Below, in pieces: positions 1 through 10,845 of a stretch of 64,000 nucleotides of DNA. The DNA lies in NCBI GenBank assembly GCA_950295325.1, contig OX485803.1:15810001-15874000 (forward strand), read 5' to 3'. The notes below the pieces were generated by a model that did no database searches, had not been told where the DNA came from, and worked only from the letters and a program-made list of their open reading frames with translations. The DNA comes from Polytrichum commune. Taxonomy: Eukaryota > Streptophyta > Polytrichopsida > Polytrichales > Polytrichaceae. How positions within the stretch are numbered: the stretch's first letter is position 1; each line of letters opens with the position of its first letter. The position numbers were made by a program, and so were the translations under genes.

Positions 1-660
1 GTAGGCAACACCAAAGATCTTTGGACTCTTATTTTAAGAGTTCTTGAGAATATTTGTACTTGTTTGGAGTTATAAGTTATTATTTCATACCATCTATATT
101 GCTTAAACTCGTTGTATATATATTTTAAGCTCGTATTACTTATGTTTTCATATTCCCTCAATGATATGACAACCTTACGTCATTTGTCATATTAATGAGA
201 AGACGACAACTCGCTAATATGACTTTTTTGTATTTCCCAAAAATGTCATACTAAAGAGGGAGAAAAATAATGCAAAGATTTCTCTCAGGCCATCACAGCC
301 CCTTAAACCACGTGCAATAAAAATTTGCTACCCTATATTATATGTCATGTATAATTTTAAAATTTATGATATTTTTTCTACATATTCAGAACCATTGATA
401 ATAATTTTTGAAAATTTTAAGCATCTTAATTTTTGTAGTAATTGTTTCAATTCAATTTTGTGTCATTCTAGTTAGAAACATTATGTTTATTTTTATTTTA
501 AAAAATCATAATGATAACATTATGTTTTTATTTTGGTTACCATTTTTACTATGTAATAGATACCGTGTATATCTACTCATGAAAAAAAATTGATTAAATT
601 TTGACCCATTTTGGTGATGCTATATGTAAAAAGTAGATTTGTTTTATCGCACGTGGTGTT
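1..660. other. AT-rich intergenic DNA
   Basis: No gene, RNA or classifiable repeat recognised. The only open frames are short and AT-driven. Confidence 0.5.
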
Positions 661-680
661 CAACTTGACAATGGAGTGCA

Positions 681-1002
681 CCCCCCCCCCCCCCCCCCGA
701 GAGATTTCTCTAAGGAGAAATATTTAATTGAAGTTGGAGTTGTCTAGAGGCTAAGTTTCTTATCCGAGGCTTTGAGGTTGCCCAAGAAACTTCACCTTCA
801 GAGAACTCCCCTTGGAAAAAGTGTAGCCACGTTGCCAACCATGTCATTATTTCATCCATGTACAAAGTTCTCCACCAAAGGACTCTTGGCCGTAGTGTAA
901 ACCACCACCGGACAAGAGTGTCACTCTCTGCCAATCAAATTTCATAATTCCCCTGGAATTCTTGACTGGAGGACTTCTCCACCGTAGTGTAAAGCGGCCC
1001 TT
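681..1002. mobile_element. Remnant with a PIF/Harbinger-like right end, next to an 18-bp C tract
   Basis: The right edge (981-1002, CCGTAGTGTAAAGCGGCCC followed by TTA) is the reverse complement of the GGGCCGCTTTACAC terminal repeat of the element at 23331-23731. No matching left end was found; the left side instead shows an uninterrupted run of 18 C (681-698). Internal GGCCGTAGTGTAAACC near 890 resembles a second copy of the terminus. Treated as a truncated or rearranged copy. Confidence 0.4.
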
Positions 1003-2511
1003 AGCATTGCTAGATGGTTAGGTAATACTTGAAGATTCGAAAAGCGTATGCGGATGACGGCATATGCAAACGTAAAGGTGTACGGATGAAGGCATGTGCG
1101 GATAGAAGCAGAGGCCATTGGATCAAGAGGATGGTGAATGAAGACCATTGGATTTAGGGGTTTAGAAGAAGGATAGGTAGGATGGAGCCAACTATAGATG
1201 CTAACCGTTAGATTTAGGTACAGCTAGATCTATGATTGGTAAGGCCTTGTGATTGGAAGGGAGTGGTCCACGAAGGTTAGCGACATACTCACTCTCATTC
1301 TCTCTCTCGATTATGACATACACACTCTCTCTCCCTCCATGTAGGTAGCGGTGCAAGGTTTCTAGAATGCTAGCAAACTTAATGTTCAATAAAAATATTT
1401 GTAAACCCTATTAATGTTGAAGAAAATGGTTTATAAACCACATTGGAGAACTGTTATACTGATATGCGGTTGCTAAAGTAAAATGTTGTTAGATATATGG
1501 TTGTTGGAGTGAAGACCACAACCGGTTGTCGTTCCAAATTCTACTGGTTGTATTGTTTTTGGTTGCATTGTTGGTTGTTGATGGTTTTACGGTGTTTGAG
1601 GCTTAGAAACAAGATAGAGTTAATACTTAGAGATAGAGTTACTAGTTAGTGACAAAGTTAGGACAATATTAGTGACTAAAGCTAAATCTCTAGCTTTAGT
1701 CTTTATTAGAGTATTGGCTTGGAGGGTGACAAAAAATCACCCATCCAAGTACTATACCATGGAAGGGTGGCTTAACCCTCCATCCCTCAATTATTGGGCC
1801 GACCCAACTAAAGATGGCCGGTGTGAAAATTGTTAGAAGTTAGGTACCTTGAGTTTAAACCCCCCCCCCCCCTCTTTTGCAATAGCAAATACTAGGTATG
1901 ATGGATGAATTTTAAATGAAGTTAGGATGATTTAAGTTGGATGAAAATGATTTTTGTAAGGGATGGAAAATAAACTTAGGTTGGTTTGTATGGTAGAATG
2001 CGATGAATTTGGATGATTGTAAGAGATAGAAGGTCTTTGCTCAGAGGTACTAGAATAGTCTATCTAACAGCTCAGTCTTGTGGGTTGTTACTTTGATGGG
2101 AATAGCAATTGTCATCACATTACTCTTGCTTTAATTTGGTATATTATTTTATAGTCTTCACCACATTCTCATTTACTTGACAAGGTTTAAGTCACTTGTT
2201 AGGAATACTATGTGGTCAGTGGAGGCGGTAAATAATACAATACAATGGCAAAGGTGGCATGTGACTTGATTATTTTACCATGCTCACATGGAGGCTTGAA
2301 AATTTTGGATCCACATGTGGATGTTTATTCATTTTCAACAAAAACATTGATTAAAAAATTTATGCTTAGAAATGAACCCTAGAAAGCTTATTAAGGCCTA
2401 GACTCGAGCAAGCTTAGCCTATGGGTAACGTTAATTGGCATTGTGGTCTTGATTGGATCATGAGGGCTAACAGAATTAAGAAATATAGATTTTAGTTTTT
2501 TTTTCAAAGCC
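1003..2511. other. Intergenic DNA, nothing recognised
   Basis: AT-rich, no gene. Contains a 13-bp C tract at 1860-1872. Open frames near 942-1389 are short and have no recognisable similarity. Confidence 0.4.
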
Positions 2512-2599
2512 ATTTGGAGGGCTTAGGGGTTTGGTTGTAATGGTGTTTTGGAAGAGCATCCAAAACACCATTACAACCAAACACCTAAGCCCTCCAAAT
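2512..2599. repeat. Near-perfect 41-bp inverted repeat (hairpin) with a 6-bp loop
   Basis: Arms 2512-2552 and 2559-2599 pair at 40 of 41 positions around the loop AGAGCA. The arm starts ATTTGGAGGGCTTAGG and ends GTAATGGTGTTTTGGA. A second small palindrome (AAAGTCCAACTGGACTTT, 2608-2625) follows. The shape fits a small foldback transposon or a young hairpin-RNA (miRNA-like) locus; with no second genomic copy visible here I cannot choose. Confidence 0.75.
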
Positions 2600-2625
2600 A
2601 CAACCTTAAAGTCCAACTGGACTTT

Positions 2626-3040
2626 TAAAATTGGAGGCATCCATTATCAACGTTTGAATCTCCATAACCAAAACATTATCAATATATAAAAAAATTGTAA
2701 TGTATATATGAATATGATAGATATCAATAATGGTTGATTATGTAATTTTTCGTAACCCTCGGATCACTACAGATCATAACCACGTAATAAACGAGTTGAT
2801 AATTGGATTGGCCAATACTGGCAATTTTCACAGGCTTATTTGGAAACCAACACGGATATAAACACTCGACAACTTTCTTCAACACTGGAGTCATTTTATG
2901 TTGGAATAGACAATGGGTACCAACTCAGAGCAAGCCCAATCAATCCTGGATCTGCATTTGCATCTGGGAATGAAAAGTGGCTTCCATCCACGATGCAGAT
3001 GTAGACTTAGGCAAAATTGCCACTCACCATGCATATGTGA
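2626..3040. other. Intergenic DNA, nothing recognised
   Basis: No gene or repeat family identified in this stretch. Confidence 0.4.
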
Positions 3041-3049
3041 TGGTTATTA

Positions 3050-3190
3050 TTTTGAAGTCTCTAGCCTCAACCGATTATTTCTCAAACTCCATCCGGTTCA
3101 TCTGTAACTAGTGTTTTTTCATGAAGTTCCAAACCTCGACCGATTATTTCTCAAACTCGTCTAGTTCATCTATAATTAGCTGATATTAGA
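3050..3190. mobile_element. Fragment of the ACCGGTT foldback family
   Basis: Contains two successive versions of the arm core: CTCAACCGATTATTTCTCAAACTCC..CCGGTTCATCTGTAACTA (split here) and a diverged repeat of it. It matches the inner left arm of the near-complete element at 50648-51179. The opposite arm of the family appears at 3945-4140, so the two may be halves of one disrupted element. Confidence 0.55.
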
Positions 3191-3682
3191 GAAAAGTAGT
3201 AGGTCGAAGGACAAAAAAAATCTTTTCTTATTATATATAACCCTCCATGCATATCTCACATATGCCGGGAGGATATTGGCATCACTTTTCATTTGTCGTT
3301 GAATTACACGTCAATGAGTGGACGGCTTCCTTGCATCTGCATTTGCATTGCGGATGTAAAAGTGTATTTGCAGGTCAGTGGCCTTGCCCTTACTAAGTAC
3401 TTCTTTTCAGCAAGTTGGCATTTTATAAGATTTTGGTATCCAAGCAAATGTTGAATACTGAGATAACTGCAATGGACACCATCACAGAATCATCCATGAT
3501 TCTGTGAAACGATTCCACTCGTTAGAAATTGAATATTGAGATTACTGTAATGGAAACTATCATACAACCATTTATGATCACATGAAACAGATCCATTCCT
3601 TGTTCTAGCTCATGAGAAATCTGATGTTCAGGTTTCCATTTGGTGCAGCAGGTCCAAAACATTGAAGCTTGCATGAGTATTA

Positions 3683-3880
3683 AGGTAGACATGCCCAATT
3701 CCAACATGGCAATAATCTGGCCACCTGTATGTGAGTGGTACGTGGTTAGGTCTGGTTCTAAGAATGGACACCAAAAAGACGTTTTGTCAAGAGAAATTAG
3801 ACTACATGCTTAAAATGCGCTATTCATTATGGGTTCAATAAGTCAACATGATCTATGTGACCACTTAATGAGATTTTTTT
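3683..3880. mobile_element. Arm of the TAAGGTA foldback superfamily
   Basis: Begins TAAGGTAGACATGCCC and continues with GTGAGTGGTACGTGGTTAGG and ATGGACACCAAAAAGACG, the sequence order found in the right arms of the other members read backwards. It is solitary: no complete partner arm is adjacent. Confidence 0.5.
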
Positions 3881-3939
3881 TACTTTATTGCTGCATACAA
3901 TATTCACATAAGCTCTGAAAGTTATGAATCAAATCAATG

Positions 3940-4150
3940 GACAGGAAGAACTGGCTGCTAGTTACAGATGAACTGGTTAAATTTGAGAAATATCTGATTG
4001 AAGTTCAAGATTTCAGGAGAATTACTGACCATTGTAAAATAAACCTCAAATTGATGAAGAAAGCCCGAAAGATCACTAACATGTAACCGGTCGGACTTGA
4101 AAGCTCTAGGATTTTGACCAACTATACTAAAAAATCTCCCCAGACATCAA
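3940..4150. mobile_element. Right-arm fragment of the ACCGGTT foldback family
   Basis: Matches the right arm of the 50648-51179 element in order: GGAAGAACTGGC, GTTACAGATGAACTGGTT, TTGAGAAATATCTG, CATGTAACCGGTCGGA and CTATACTAAAAAATCTCCCC near the end. Diverged by many substitutions. Confidence 0.55.
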
Positions 4151-4645
4151 AGCAAATGGCTACCGGCACGATTTGGATTTGCCAATTATCTCAGACTAAT
4201 TGCTTGTTTCATATCCTACGAGAGAAGTGGGTACACAGAGAAAAGCAATCACATAAGACACGTCTACCTTAAGGTATGTGAGTGTTATTTGGTTCATTTC
4301 TCATGTTCTCCAACTTCTACTGATTAGATTAACATGACAAAACTTGAGTTGCCTTAGCAAAATCTACATTGAAACATATGCAAAAACCAGATCGAAAATC
4401 GGACCTCCCCTTGATTTAGTTATGCTTATCAAAAGTGTGTGTTTGAACTGGATACATAGATCCTCTAAATTGTGTTCGCTTTTGGGTGCAGAGTAGTTAG
4501 TAATATTTGAAGATGTGATCCAATCTCTTTCCAACATGTGTCTTTGAGATGCTTGCGCTTAGATCTTCACTGAACCACATACCAATCGAACATTGGGGTC
4601 CAATTAACAACACGAGCCACTTAAGACTCATCTACCTTAGACCAA
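4150..4645. mobile_element. TAAGGTATGTG foldback member and an adjoining end
   Basis: The stretch 4150-4269 resembles the end of the subtype also seen at 36.9-37.0 kb (CGATTTGGATT, TTTCATATCCTA, ending CGTCTACCTTA). From 4269 (TAAGGTATGTGAGTG) to about 4640 it matches the members at 15.4 and 19.2 kb: TTATTTGGTTCATTTCTCAT, GTTCTCCAACTTCT, GAACCACATACCAATCGAA and ACTTAAGACTCATCTACCTTA at the right end. No protein is encoded. Confidence 0.6.
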
Positions 4646-5149
4646 AATGCTCACAACAGTTCCCTCTGCACAAGAAAAACAGCAAGAAGAAGAGAGAAGT
4701 GTCCACTATGAGTGCAGAATCGCACTTCCCAATGGCGGTGTTCGATTACTTGTACAAATGTGAGTGTCCACAGTTCCCTTCATTCTCTATTGCCAAGTGT
4801 GTGTGTTTGCCCGGCGTATGTATGTACACAGACAGGGTTCATCTACTTGTAAAAATTGGCAATCATGGGCCTGCACCGGTGGATCATCAACACCCTTGGC
4901 TTCATCATACCAAAACATTTCACTGGCTCACTCGACCAGATCCATGGCCCCATCAATCGATGGAGTGGCCGGTTTCTCGAGATTCACAAAAGTTGTGTGT
5001 CTACAACGGTGGGTTGCCGAGTGTGCAAGATGTTGCGTATTCTCCGACCCCTTTTTGGTTTCTTGTTGTCGCTACTTTTCTTTGAAGGAATCACTCGCTC
5101 ACTTGGTGGTGATGAGGAGAGAGGATTAGGAGATCTAGAATTTCGATGA
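4549..5149 (+). other. Unassigned open region convergent with the PP2C gene
   Basis: Three overlapping plus-strand open frames lie here (4549-5085, 178 codons; 4764-5129; 4856-5149), in DNA of higher G+C than the flanks. The first 90 bp belong to a foldback element and the part beyond about 5045 is the duplicated PP2C 3' flank, so none of the frames is a clean gene. A possible exon starting MSAESHFPMAVFDYLY (4708-) followed by a GTGAGT donor (4760) was considered, but no convincing downstream exon keeps an open frame. The third frame includes a hydrophobic stretch (LFGFLLSLLF). Not recognised. Confidence 0.2.
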
Positions 5150-5568
5150 TTCTTAAACCCTAAAGAGGAGGTTTTAGGGTTTAGGAATTCCAGAGAAGAT
5201 TTGCCCGGAAGGTCTTGGTCGCGAAGGAGGAGGGGAAAGGGGAAGGTGGTTGTCGTTGTTCTCACCTCACTTGTCGCCGGCTTTGAATCTCGGGAGGTTG
5301 AGGAGCAAGTTCATTCGTATGGCGACTTTGAGTTGGGTATCTTTCCAACATATTTTTTGGTTTGTTGATGCCGATGCTTTTGCTTGAAGGAATCAGACAC
5401 TCGCTTGACGGTGTTGATGAGGAGGGAGGGTTAAGAGGTCTAGGGTTGCGATGATGACCGGGAAGTTTCTCCAGGTTGTGGAGGGGGGATACTATTGTTG
5501 TTTTCGGCTCGCTTGTCACCGGCTTTGAACCTCGGGAGGTTGAGGAGCGAGTTCACTCGCGTGACACC
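5045..5568 (-). repeat. Tandem duplication of the PP2C 3' end
   Basis: The last part of the PP2C coding sequence and its 3' flank (about 5340-5568) is repeated directly downstream at about 5045-5326. Anchors: CTTGTCRCCGGCTTTGAA at 5270 and 5512, and GAAGGAATCA at 5084 and 5386. The outer copy still spells LLNLPRFKAGDK on the minus strand but is followed at once by a stop and has no upstream phosphatase sequence. The outer copy is about 60 bp longer; the extra DNA includes a pair of opposed telo-box-like motifs (AAACCCTAAA and TTTTAGGGTTTA, 5154-5183). The copies are clearly diverged, so the event is not recent. Confidence 0.8.
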
Positions 5569-8500
5569 TTCAAGCGCCGACCATTCCTCCTCCTCCGCGT
5601 CGTTGGCGTCAAGCCAATCTGCCAGCTTCCGAGGATGATGATGCTGCTTGCCCCCGCCCGTGCTTCCCATGGACGAAACTTTGTTGCTCCTACCTCCTCC
5701 CTCCCCGTTCGTGGTGATTTCTCCCGAGCCGTGTGAATTTGAAGTTTGTGGATCTTGCCCATAATGCGGGATCGCTTGCTGCAGCCCAAGCGCATCTGTG
5801 TTGCCAGGCGTCGGTGGGTAGAGAAGGTGCTCATCATTGCGAGTATTTGTGTTGTGAGTATTTGTGACCGGTGGTTTCCGGAGGGGAGCCGGTGGTGGAG
5901 GAGGCGGGAGCTCCTTCGACCGGTGGTGGGTACTCACATGCTGCGAGACCGAAAACATTCGGTCGACGTACAGGCACACCACGGCACAATCGTCAACTTT
6001 CGAAGTTGGGTATTTGAGTCTCCACACACGCACAGCCGCCTCTACTAGCGCTCGTGCGGCGGTGGCCCGAGTCGGGGCTTGCGCAACCACTTGCACCACT
6101 TCGTCATTGCTCAGCACATCCCAAATCTATAGCAACAAAATCCGAACTTGAGGTTTTAAAACACAGTGGCTCACATATAATCTGCCTGACATGAACATTT
6201 AACAGGTACTGGAGTTCAACGAAACAGAAGCAGTTGCAGAAAAATTCTAATATCAATTTCAGCACAACCCAAATCTACAATCCAGGAATTCCTTTATCAT
6301 ATGGCCTTGAGTCACCGTACAAGAGTTCATTGATCTGTCAACGACCCAACAAGGATGACTGGGGACATGTTTTTAAGCATTGAGTATTATCTATGTGTGA
6401 GCAAGTTCTTAAATCAATTTCAGCAGATCCTAAATCTCAAATTTTCTGTTTCTCTGCACATCCCGAGGCTGCGATTCAGACATCCTGCACCTCACGATGA
6501 ACTTCAGTCAACTAACACGACTTTATTGATCTGTCAGCAACCCAGCACCAAGAGAGGATGATTATTGACATTATTTCAAACAGCAAGGTTTCTTTGTGTT
6601 TGTGTGTGTGATGGATGTGGGGGGAGTAAAAAGGAATTTGTGAGGTTACCCCATCGGTTGCCAGAACGATGAACTGGTCCCGCTCTGTGAGCTGCCGGTA
6701 TGACATCTCAGGGACAGCAATAACGCCGTAGTCTTTCAAGCAGAAGTCCCCAAACGCACGGGCCATGGCAAGCCCCGGGGAGTCATCAAAAGGAAGCCAC
6801 ACTCGCGGCACTTCTGGCTCGTCGTGCAAGGCAAACACACGGCCCCTGCATTGCCGGATGCGCTCTGCTTCCCCTGTTGTCCAATCAATAACAGATTCTT
6901 CAGCAAAGTTCTCAAATAATTCTGAAAGAAGCCACCACAAGATCATGGACGCATGCTGGTTTCAGAAGCAACTGCTGCTTCAATCAGCATTCTTATGGGA
7001 GACTGATAGATGCCATCTACTTTGTTAACAGACCTTGAATAGTGAGTTAAAATTTAATCATGTGTATCCTTTCCAGAATTTGTGCTGGAATATAGCTAAC
7101 CAACTTACGAGGGAGGTTTGGCTTCAAGTCGACTGTCAATTGAACTGCAACATAGGCACCCTTGTCATTCTTAGTCCCCAAGACAGCACGTGAATCACCC
7201 ACGTTTCCAATTACTAAATGCTTACCCTGCACACATGAAAACAAGCCACTGAATAACGAATTCCCCCTTGCGCAGCCCATAAAACCAGGTTTCTAAAATC
7301 CCAAATGTCTAACACCTCAGTTTCTCTCCTCACTGATTCCAGATAATTCACACCAGATTGCACCATGTAGGGTACACTGCAATGTGACACAATTGCAAGT
7401 TGAAGCCTGACATCAGTGAGTAAAGATATTGTGCTGGTTTCAGGAGGACACTTGAAGCACATCCCGAAGTGTTGAAAAATACTCCCATATTATTGCAATA
7501 TAACTTAGACCTAAAAATTGGTGCAGAACCTCAATTTTTCATCCAGTATGGGAGAGGTAATTGGATCTCGCATTTGCATATGGTGCCAACATTGAGAAAA
7601 ACGAACAACACTGGGAAGGTACATCTGAAAAATTTGCAGTTCCAAAAACTTGGAAATTGCAGGTAACAATGGGTTTGAGATGAGCTTGCCTGTTTTAGGA
7701 CAGTGACAGCCGTGGTGCCACTACAAAAACAATCAATCCCAGGATGTGCACGAAGCTCCTTGTCCATGATCCTGTATGCTGTCAAATGCGACTCCTTCCA
7801 TGGCCCAAACATAGGATGCTCCCTCGCCATCCCATCTTGCCACCCACTTTCCGTTGCCTCCTCCTCTCTGTGTGCGTACTCCCCATTCATCCCCGAAGTT
7901 CCATTCTGCTGCCCATTGCCTCTAGAATTTAAGGTTTCTCCTACTCTACCTTGCTCATGCTCTTCACTGTGGGCTAACTCCTCCTCCCAATAATGGACAA
8001 GCTTTGATGGTATGGAGTCCCGCACCCGCCTTGCGACCAGGTGGCCAAATGGCCCATGTCCATCGAACACTCCACAGAATACGGTGTCTTCCATTGAGGC
8101 ATAACCCTACATGTCCAATTCATCAAATTCAGTTATAGCTTCTCTGATGGTTACAACCTTCCAATACAGGCTCGCTTGTTTCTTAGTGACGATGATAGCA
8201 GGTAGAATACTTTCAAGCACTTGGATAGATTGTGACAGAGCTAGGCAAGGTTGCAAGAACTTACATGTGCAGGAAAGAGGAATGTTAAAATATTCATCTA
8301 TATTTACAATGCAACAAGTATCCAGGCGGTGTCCTGTCTACCCAATCTCTACCTACAGAACTCATCTTTCTTGTGAAATGTCAAGTTGGGTCATTTTAAA
8401 AATCAAAATTCAGGTGATTTAGCAATGACCGAGTCTTTGACTCTAAAAGCTGAAGCTAAAGGTGTCAGTACATTTTGCATGGATTGTAGACATTAATTCT

Positions 8501-10675
8501 ATGACCAGTTTGCCCCACAGCTGCAGATTTAGGGAATCCTTATTACTGTAGTGATTTTCAAGCCACTATCTTCTGCAATCGTTTTTGACAGAGGGCGGTT
8601 AATCTGAACCCTCCTATGAATAATCTTCAATGAATCCTCTTAAAAATTGGCATTCACAGTGATCCACAGAATGCAACCTGACCCACAAGCATTTCACATC
8701 CTGGCAATTGTGCAACAGACAGGAATTTGCTTGTCAAATTAGTTTCTAAAATTGGCCAAAACCTAAGCACATACTCACTTTGCAGCAGCAGTTCTAGCCA
8801 TATCATGAACCTTTATCTTCGACAGAATAACTAGATTTCCTAACCTGGCATGATTTATGGAGGTGCAAAGAATATGCCAAAGAATATGCAGAACCAAGGA
8901 TTATGAACCTGGACTACCACTCCTGTAAATTGAGATTCACAGAAATCTATATTATCAGAAAATGTGTCAAGCACATTCAAAGTGCTCGAAGCAATTCACA
9001 CATGGCAGGTTGCAAAAGGAAGAAAATCCAACTGAAGATTCGCTCATCGCACTGAATTCTAGGACATCAAGCCAATAAAACCCTAGTGTTGACATTTTCA
9101 AGTCAGTATCTATCTTTCTCCACATGAACCCAATCGAGTCAATTGCTACTTTTCTTAACCTGGCAAGAAATCTTGGAACTAATGGAGGTGTAAATCTTCT
9201 ACAGAATCATGTGCAAAACTAGGGATTACAAATCTGGATTGCCACTCCAGAAATTGATCTTCACTGAAATCTATAGTATCAGAAACTGATGGCAAGCGCA
9301 TTCAGTGCTCAAAGCAATTCATGTCCGCATGGCAGGTTGCAAAAGGAAGAGAATCCAACTGAAAATCCACCCGTCGCATTGACCTCTTCAATAATGAAAC
9401 AAATGAATCCCTACTGTTGACATTTTCAAGCCGATATCATCTTCTCCACATGAATTCAAAGCAAAGCAAGCCAATCCCAATTGACACACTGGACCTCCTA
9501 ATTCACCCAAACAGTAAGAAAAACAGAGTTGGACAAGCCCCATGAAATTAGAGCGATTGCACATCGTGCCAAGCACTGAGTCACGATGGAGGGTGACGGC
9601 TCCAAACCGCGGCGTCCAATCCTAAATTAGGCTAAACCCTAAAGCGCATGCATGACTCACTTTCGCAGCTGCATATGTGGGTTGCCAAATTTCTTAATAT
9701 AGGATGCCGAATGTCATCCGCGGAACAAAACCCGTCACATTAAATTCCTGCCAATGCAATCCATAACCTTCTGCAAACGTGCAAGACCAAGATTTGTGGC
9801 ATCCAATTCCTGACTCCTGAGTGGTGTTGGAAGGAATCCAAATCCACCACATTTCTTCATATGGAAAGCTGAATTCCATCCGCGGAACGAAACCCATAAA
9901 ATAAAATTCCTCGCAAATATCATGTCTTTAAAATTATAAATCGCCATTTCATTCGAAAAAGAAAAAGGAAAATTCCTGCCGGTGCAGCTATCATCTCCAA
10001 CCTCGTGCCGAAGGGCAAGAACGAGATTGGTGGCACCGCGGAAATCCTGAGTGCAGGTGGAGGGAGGAACTCTGGGTCAACAAATTTCTTAATATGGCAT
10101 GACGAAATTCATCCGCAGAACGAAACCCCCCTCACATTTAAACTCCTGCCAGTGCGATCTCTACCCTTCTGCCGATCACGCGGTGCACAACCAAAATTAG
10201 TGGCACAGGAATCCTGAGGGAATCAGGGATATGTTGTTGTTGATGTTCTTACTTCCCCTGAGAGATAATTAAGTTATCAGGCACATGGAATAACTTATAT
10301 GTTGCAAGAGGGACCTGGAGTTGGGGTGCGTTGTGTTAGTTGTGTTTTGGTTTTTTTATCATGATTGTTGTTGTTGCTGTTGTTGTTATTCTTACTTACC
10401 TCCCAGACGACCATGGCGTCTTGGTTGGTGCCCTTGCGGCCCTGCTGAGTGAAGACACAGGCAGCATCGGAGGCGCCATTGGAGACCATGCGGCCAGGGA
10501 TGATGGCCAGGAGCGCATCCGCCTTGCTCTCCGCCTGCAACAGACTCTCCTCCGCATCCTTGTGCCTCACCAGCTTCCCATCCGCTGCTTGCTGCCACTG
10601 CTGCTCATTCTCCCTCTCCCGCTCCTCCTCCACCCCCCCGCCCACCGCATGCGGGGTCGATGCACAACACCCCAT
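5440..10675 (-). CDS. PP2C-type protein phosphatase, plant clade-E-like, five exons, 573 residues
   Basis: Metal-dependent Ser/Thr protein phosphatase. Exons on the minus strand: 10675-10400, 8106-7690, 7226-7109, 6873-6650, 6126-5440; joined in phase they give 573 residues. Start chosen at the ATG giving MGCCASTP: Gly2 with Ser6 fits N-myristoylation and Cys3/Cys4 fit palmitoylation, so a membrane-anchored enzyme is inferred. Seen in order: NQDAM (metal Asp86), FDGHGPFGH (Asp107/Gly108), CSGTTAV, NVGDSRAVLG (Asp242), MARAFGDFCLKDYG, DGIWDVLSNDEV (Asp344) and DDCAVVCLYVD (about 390), the full PP2C motif set. The tail (about 401-573) has a proline run, a His run and WSALEGVTRVNSLLNLPRF at 527-545, a motif I know from plant clade E PP2Cs. 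Introns 1, 3 and 4 are GT-AG; intron 2 appears to be GC-AG. Introns are about 2293, 463, 235 and 523 bp. No key residue is missing, so it looks functional. The spliced model is inferred from frame, motifs and splice signals, not from transcripts. Confidence 0.95.
6250..6566. repeat. Tandem duplication in PP2C intron 4
   Basis: Two diverged direct copies of a 160-196 bp segment lie inside intron 4 (6649-6127). Anchors: ATCAATTTCAGCA at 6252 and 6413, and TTGATCTGTCARC near 6330 and 6526. The duplication is intronic and should not change the protein. Confidence 0.65.
8795..9480. repeat. Tandem duplication (about 328 bp) in PP2C intron 1
   Basis: Two direct copies of a block of roughly 330 bp lie in intron 1. 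Anchors: TAACCTGG at 8841 and 9156, GGCAGGTTGCAAAAGGAAG at 9004 and 9331, and GTTGACATTTTCAAG at 9088 and 9416. Identity is high enough to see by eye but with many substitutions and small gaps. Confidence 0.75.
9685..10222. repeat. Three-copy degenerate tandem array in PP2C intron 1
   Basis: Three direct units begin near 9688, 9850 and 10080. Each has ATTTCTT(A)ATAT, then CATCCGCRGAACRAAACCC, then CTCCTGCC/TTCCTGCC, a region like AACCNAGATTNGTGGCA, and ends near ATCCTGAG. The middle unit is lengthened by an AT-rich insert (about 9900-9970). The array lies close to the intron's donor end. Confidence 0.65.
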
Positions 10676-10751
10676 CTTCCCTTCTTCCTTCTTGCGCAAC
10701 TCTTCTTAACTCTCTCTCCTTCTCACTTTCTTCCCCTTCCTTACTCTCCTT

Positions 10752-10845
10752 ACAATGCTCTCTTCCCCATTAGCTTCATACTCCGCACCCCGCACTCTTT
10801 TTATAATGCTCTTTCCCCCATTAGCTTCGCACTCCAACCCCCTCT
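10752..10845. repeat. 51-bp tandem duplication in the PP2C promoter
   Basis: Two direct copies of a roughly 40-bp core (AATGCTCT(C)TTCCCCATTAGCTTC followed by RCTCC) start at 10754 and 10805. Only one copy is preceded by a TATA box. The rest of the flank to about 11900 is GC-richer than the intergenic DNA around it, with purine and CCCAAA-type simple repeats, as expected for a promoter and upstream region. Confidence 0.6.
10797..10805 (-). promoter_or_regulatory. TATA box of the PP2C gene
   Basis: The minus strand reads TATAAAAAG here, about 120 bp upstream of the PP2C start codon. A start site 25-30 bp downstream would give a 5' leader of roughly 95 nt without an intron. The TATA box sits in the upstream unit of a 51-bp tandem duplication (AATGCTC..CCCCATTAGCTTC at 10754 and again at 10805); the other unit has TTGTA in place of TTATA and would not work as a TATA box. 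Assignment is by motif and distance only. Confidence 0.6.

Noticed and set aside
5476-6151. Plus-strand open frames opposite the last PP2C exon (for example 5746-6048)
   Set aside because: They are antisense shadows of a GC-rich coding exon whose minus-strand frame carries conserved PP2C motifs.
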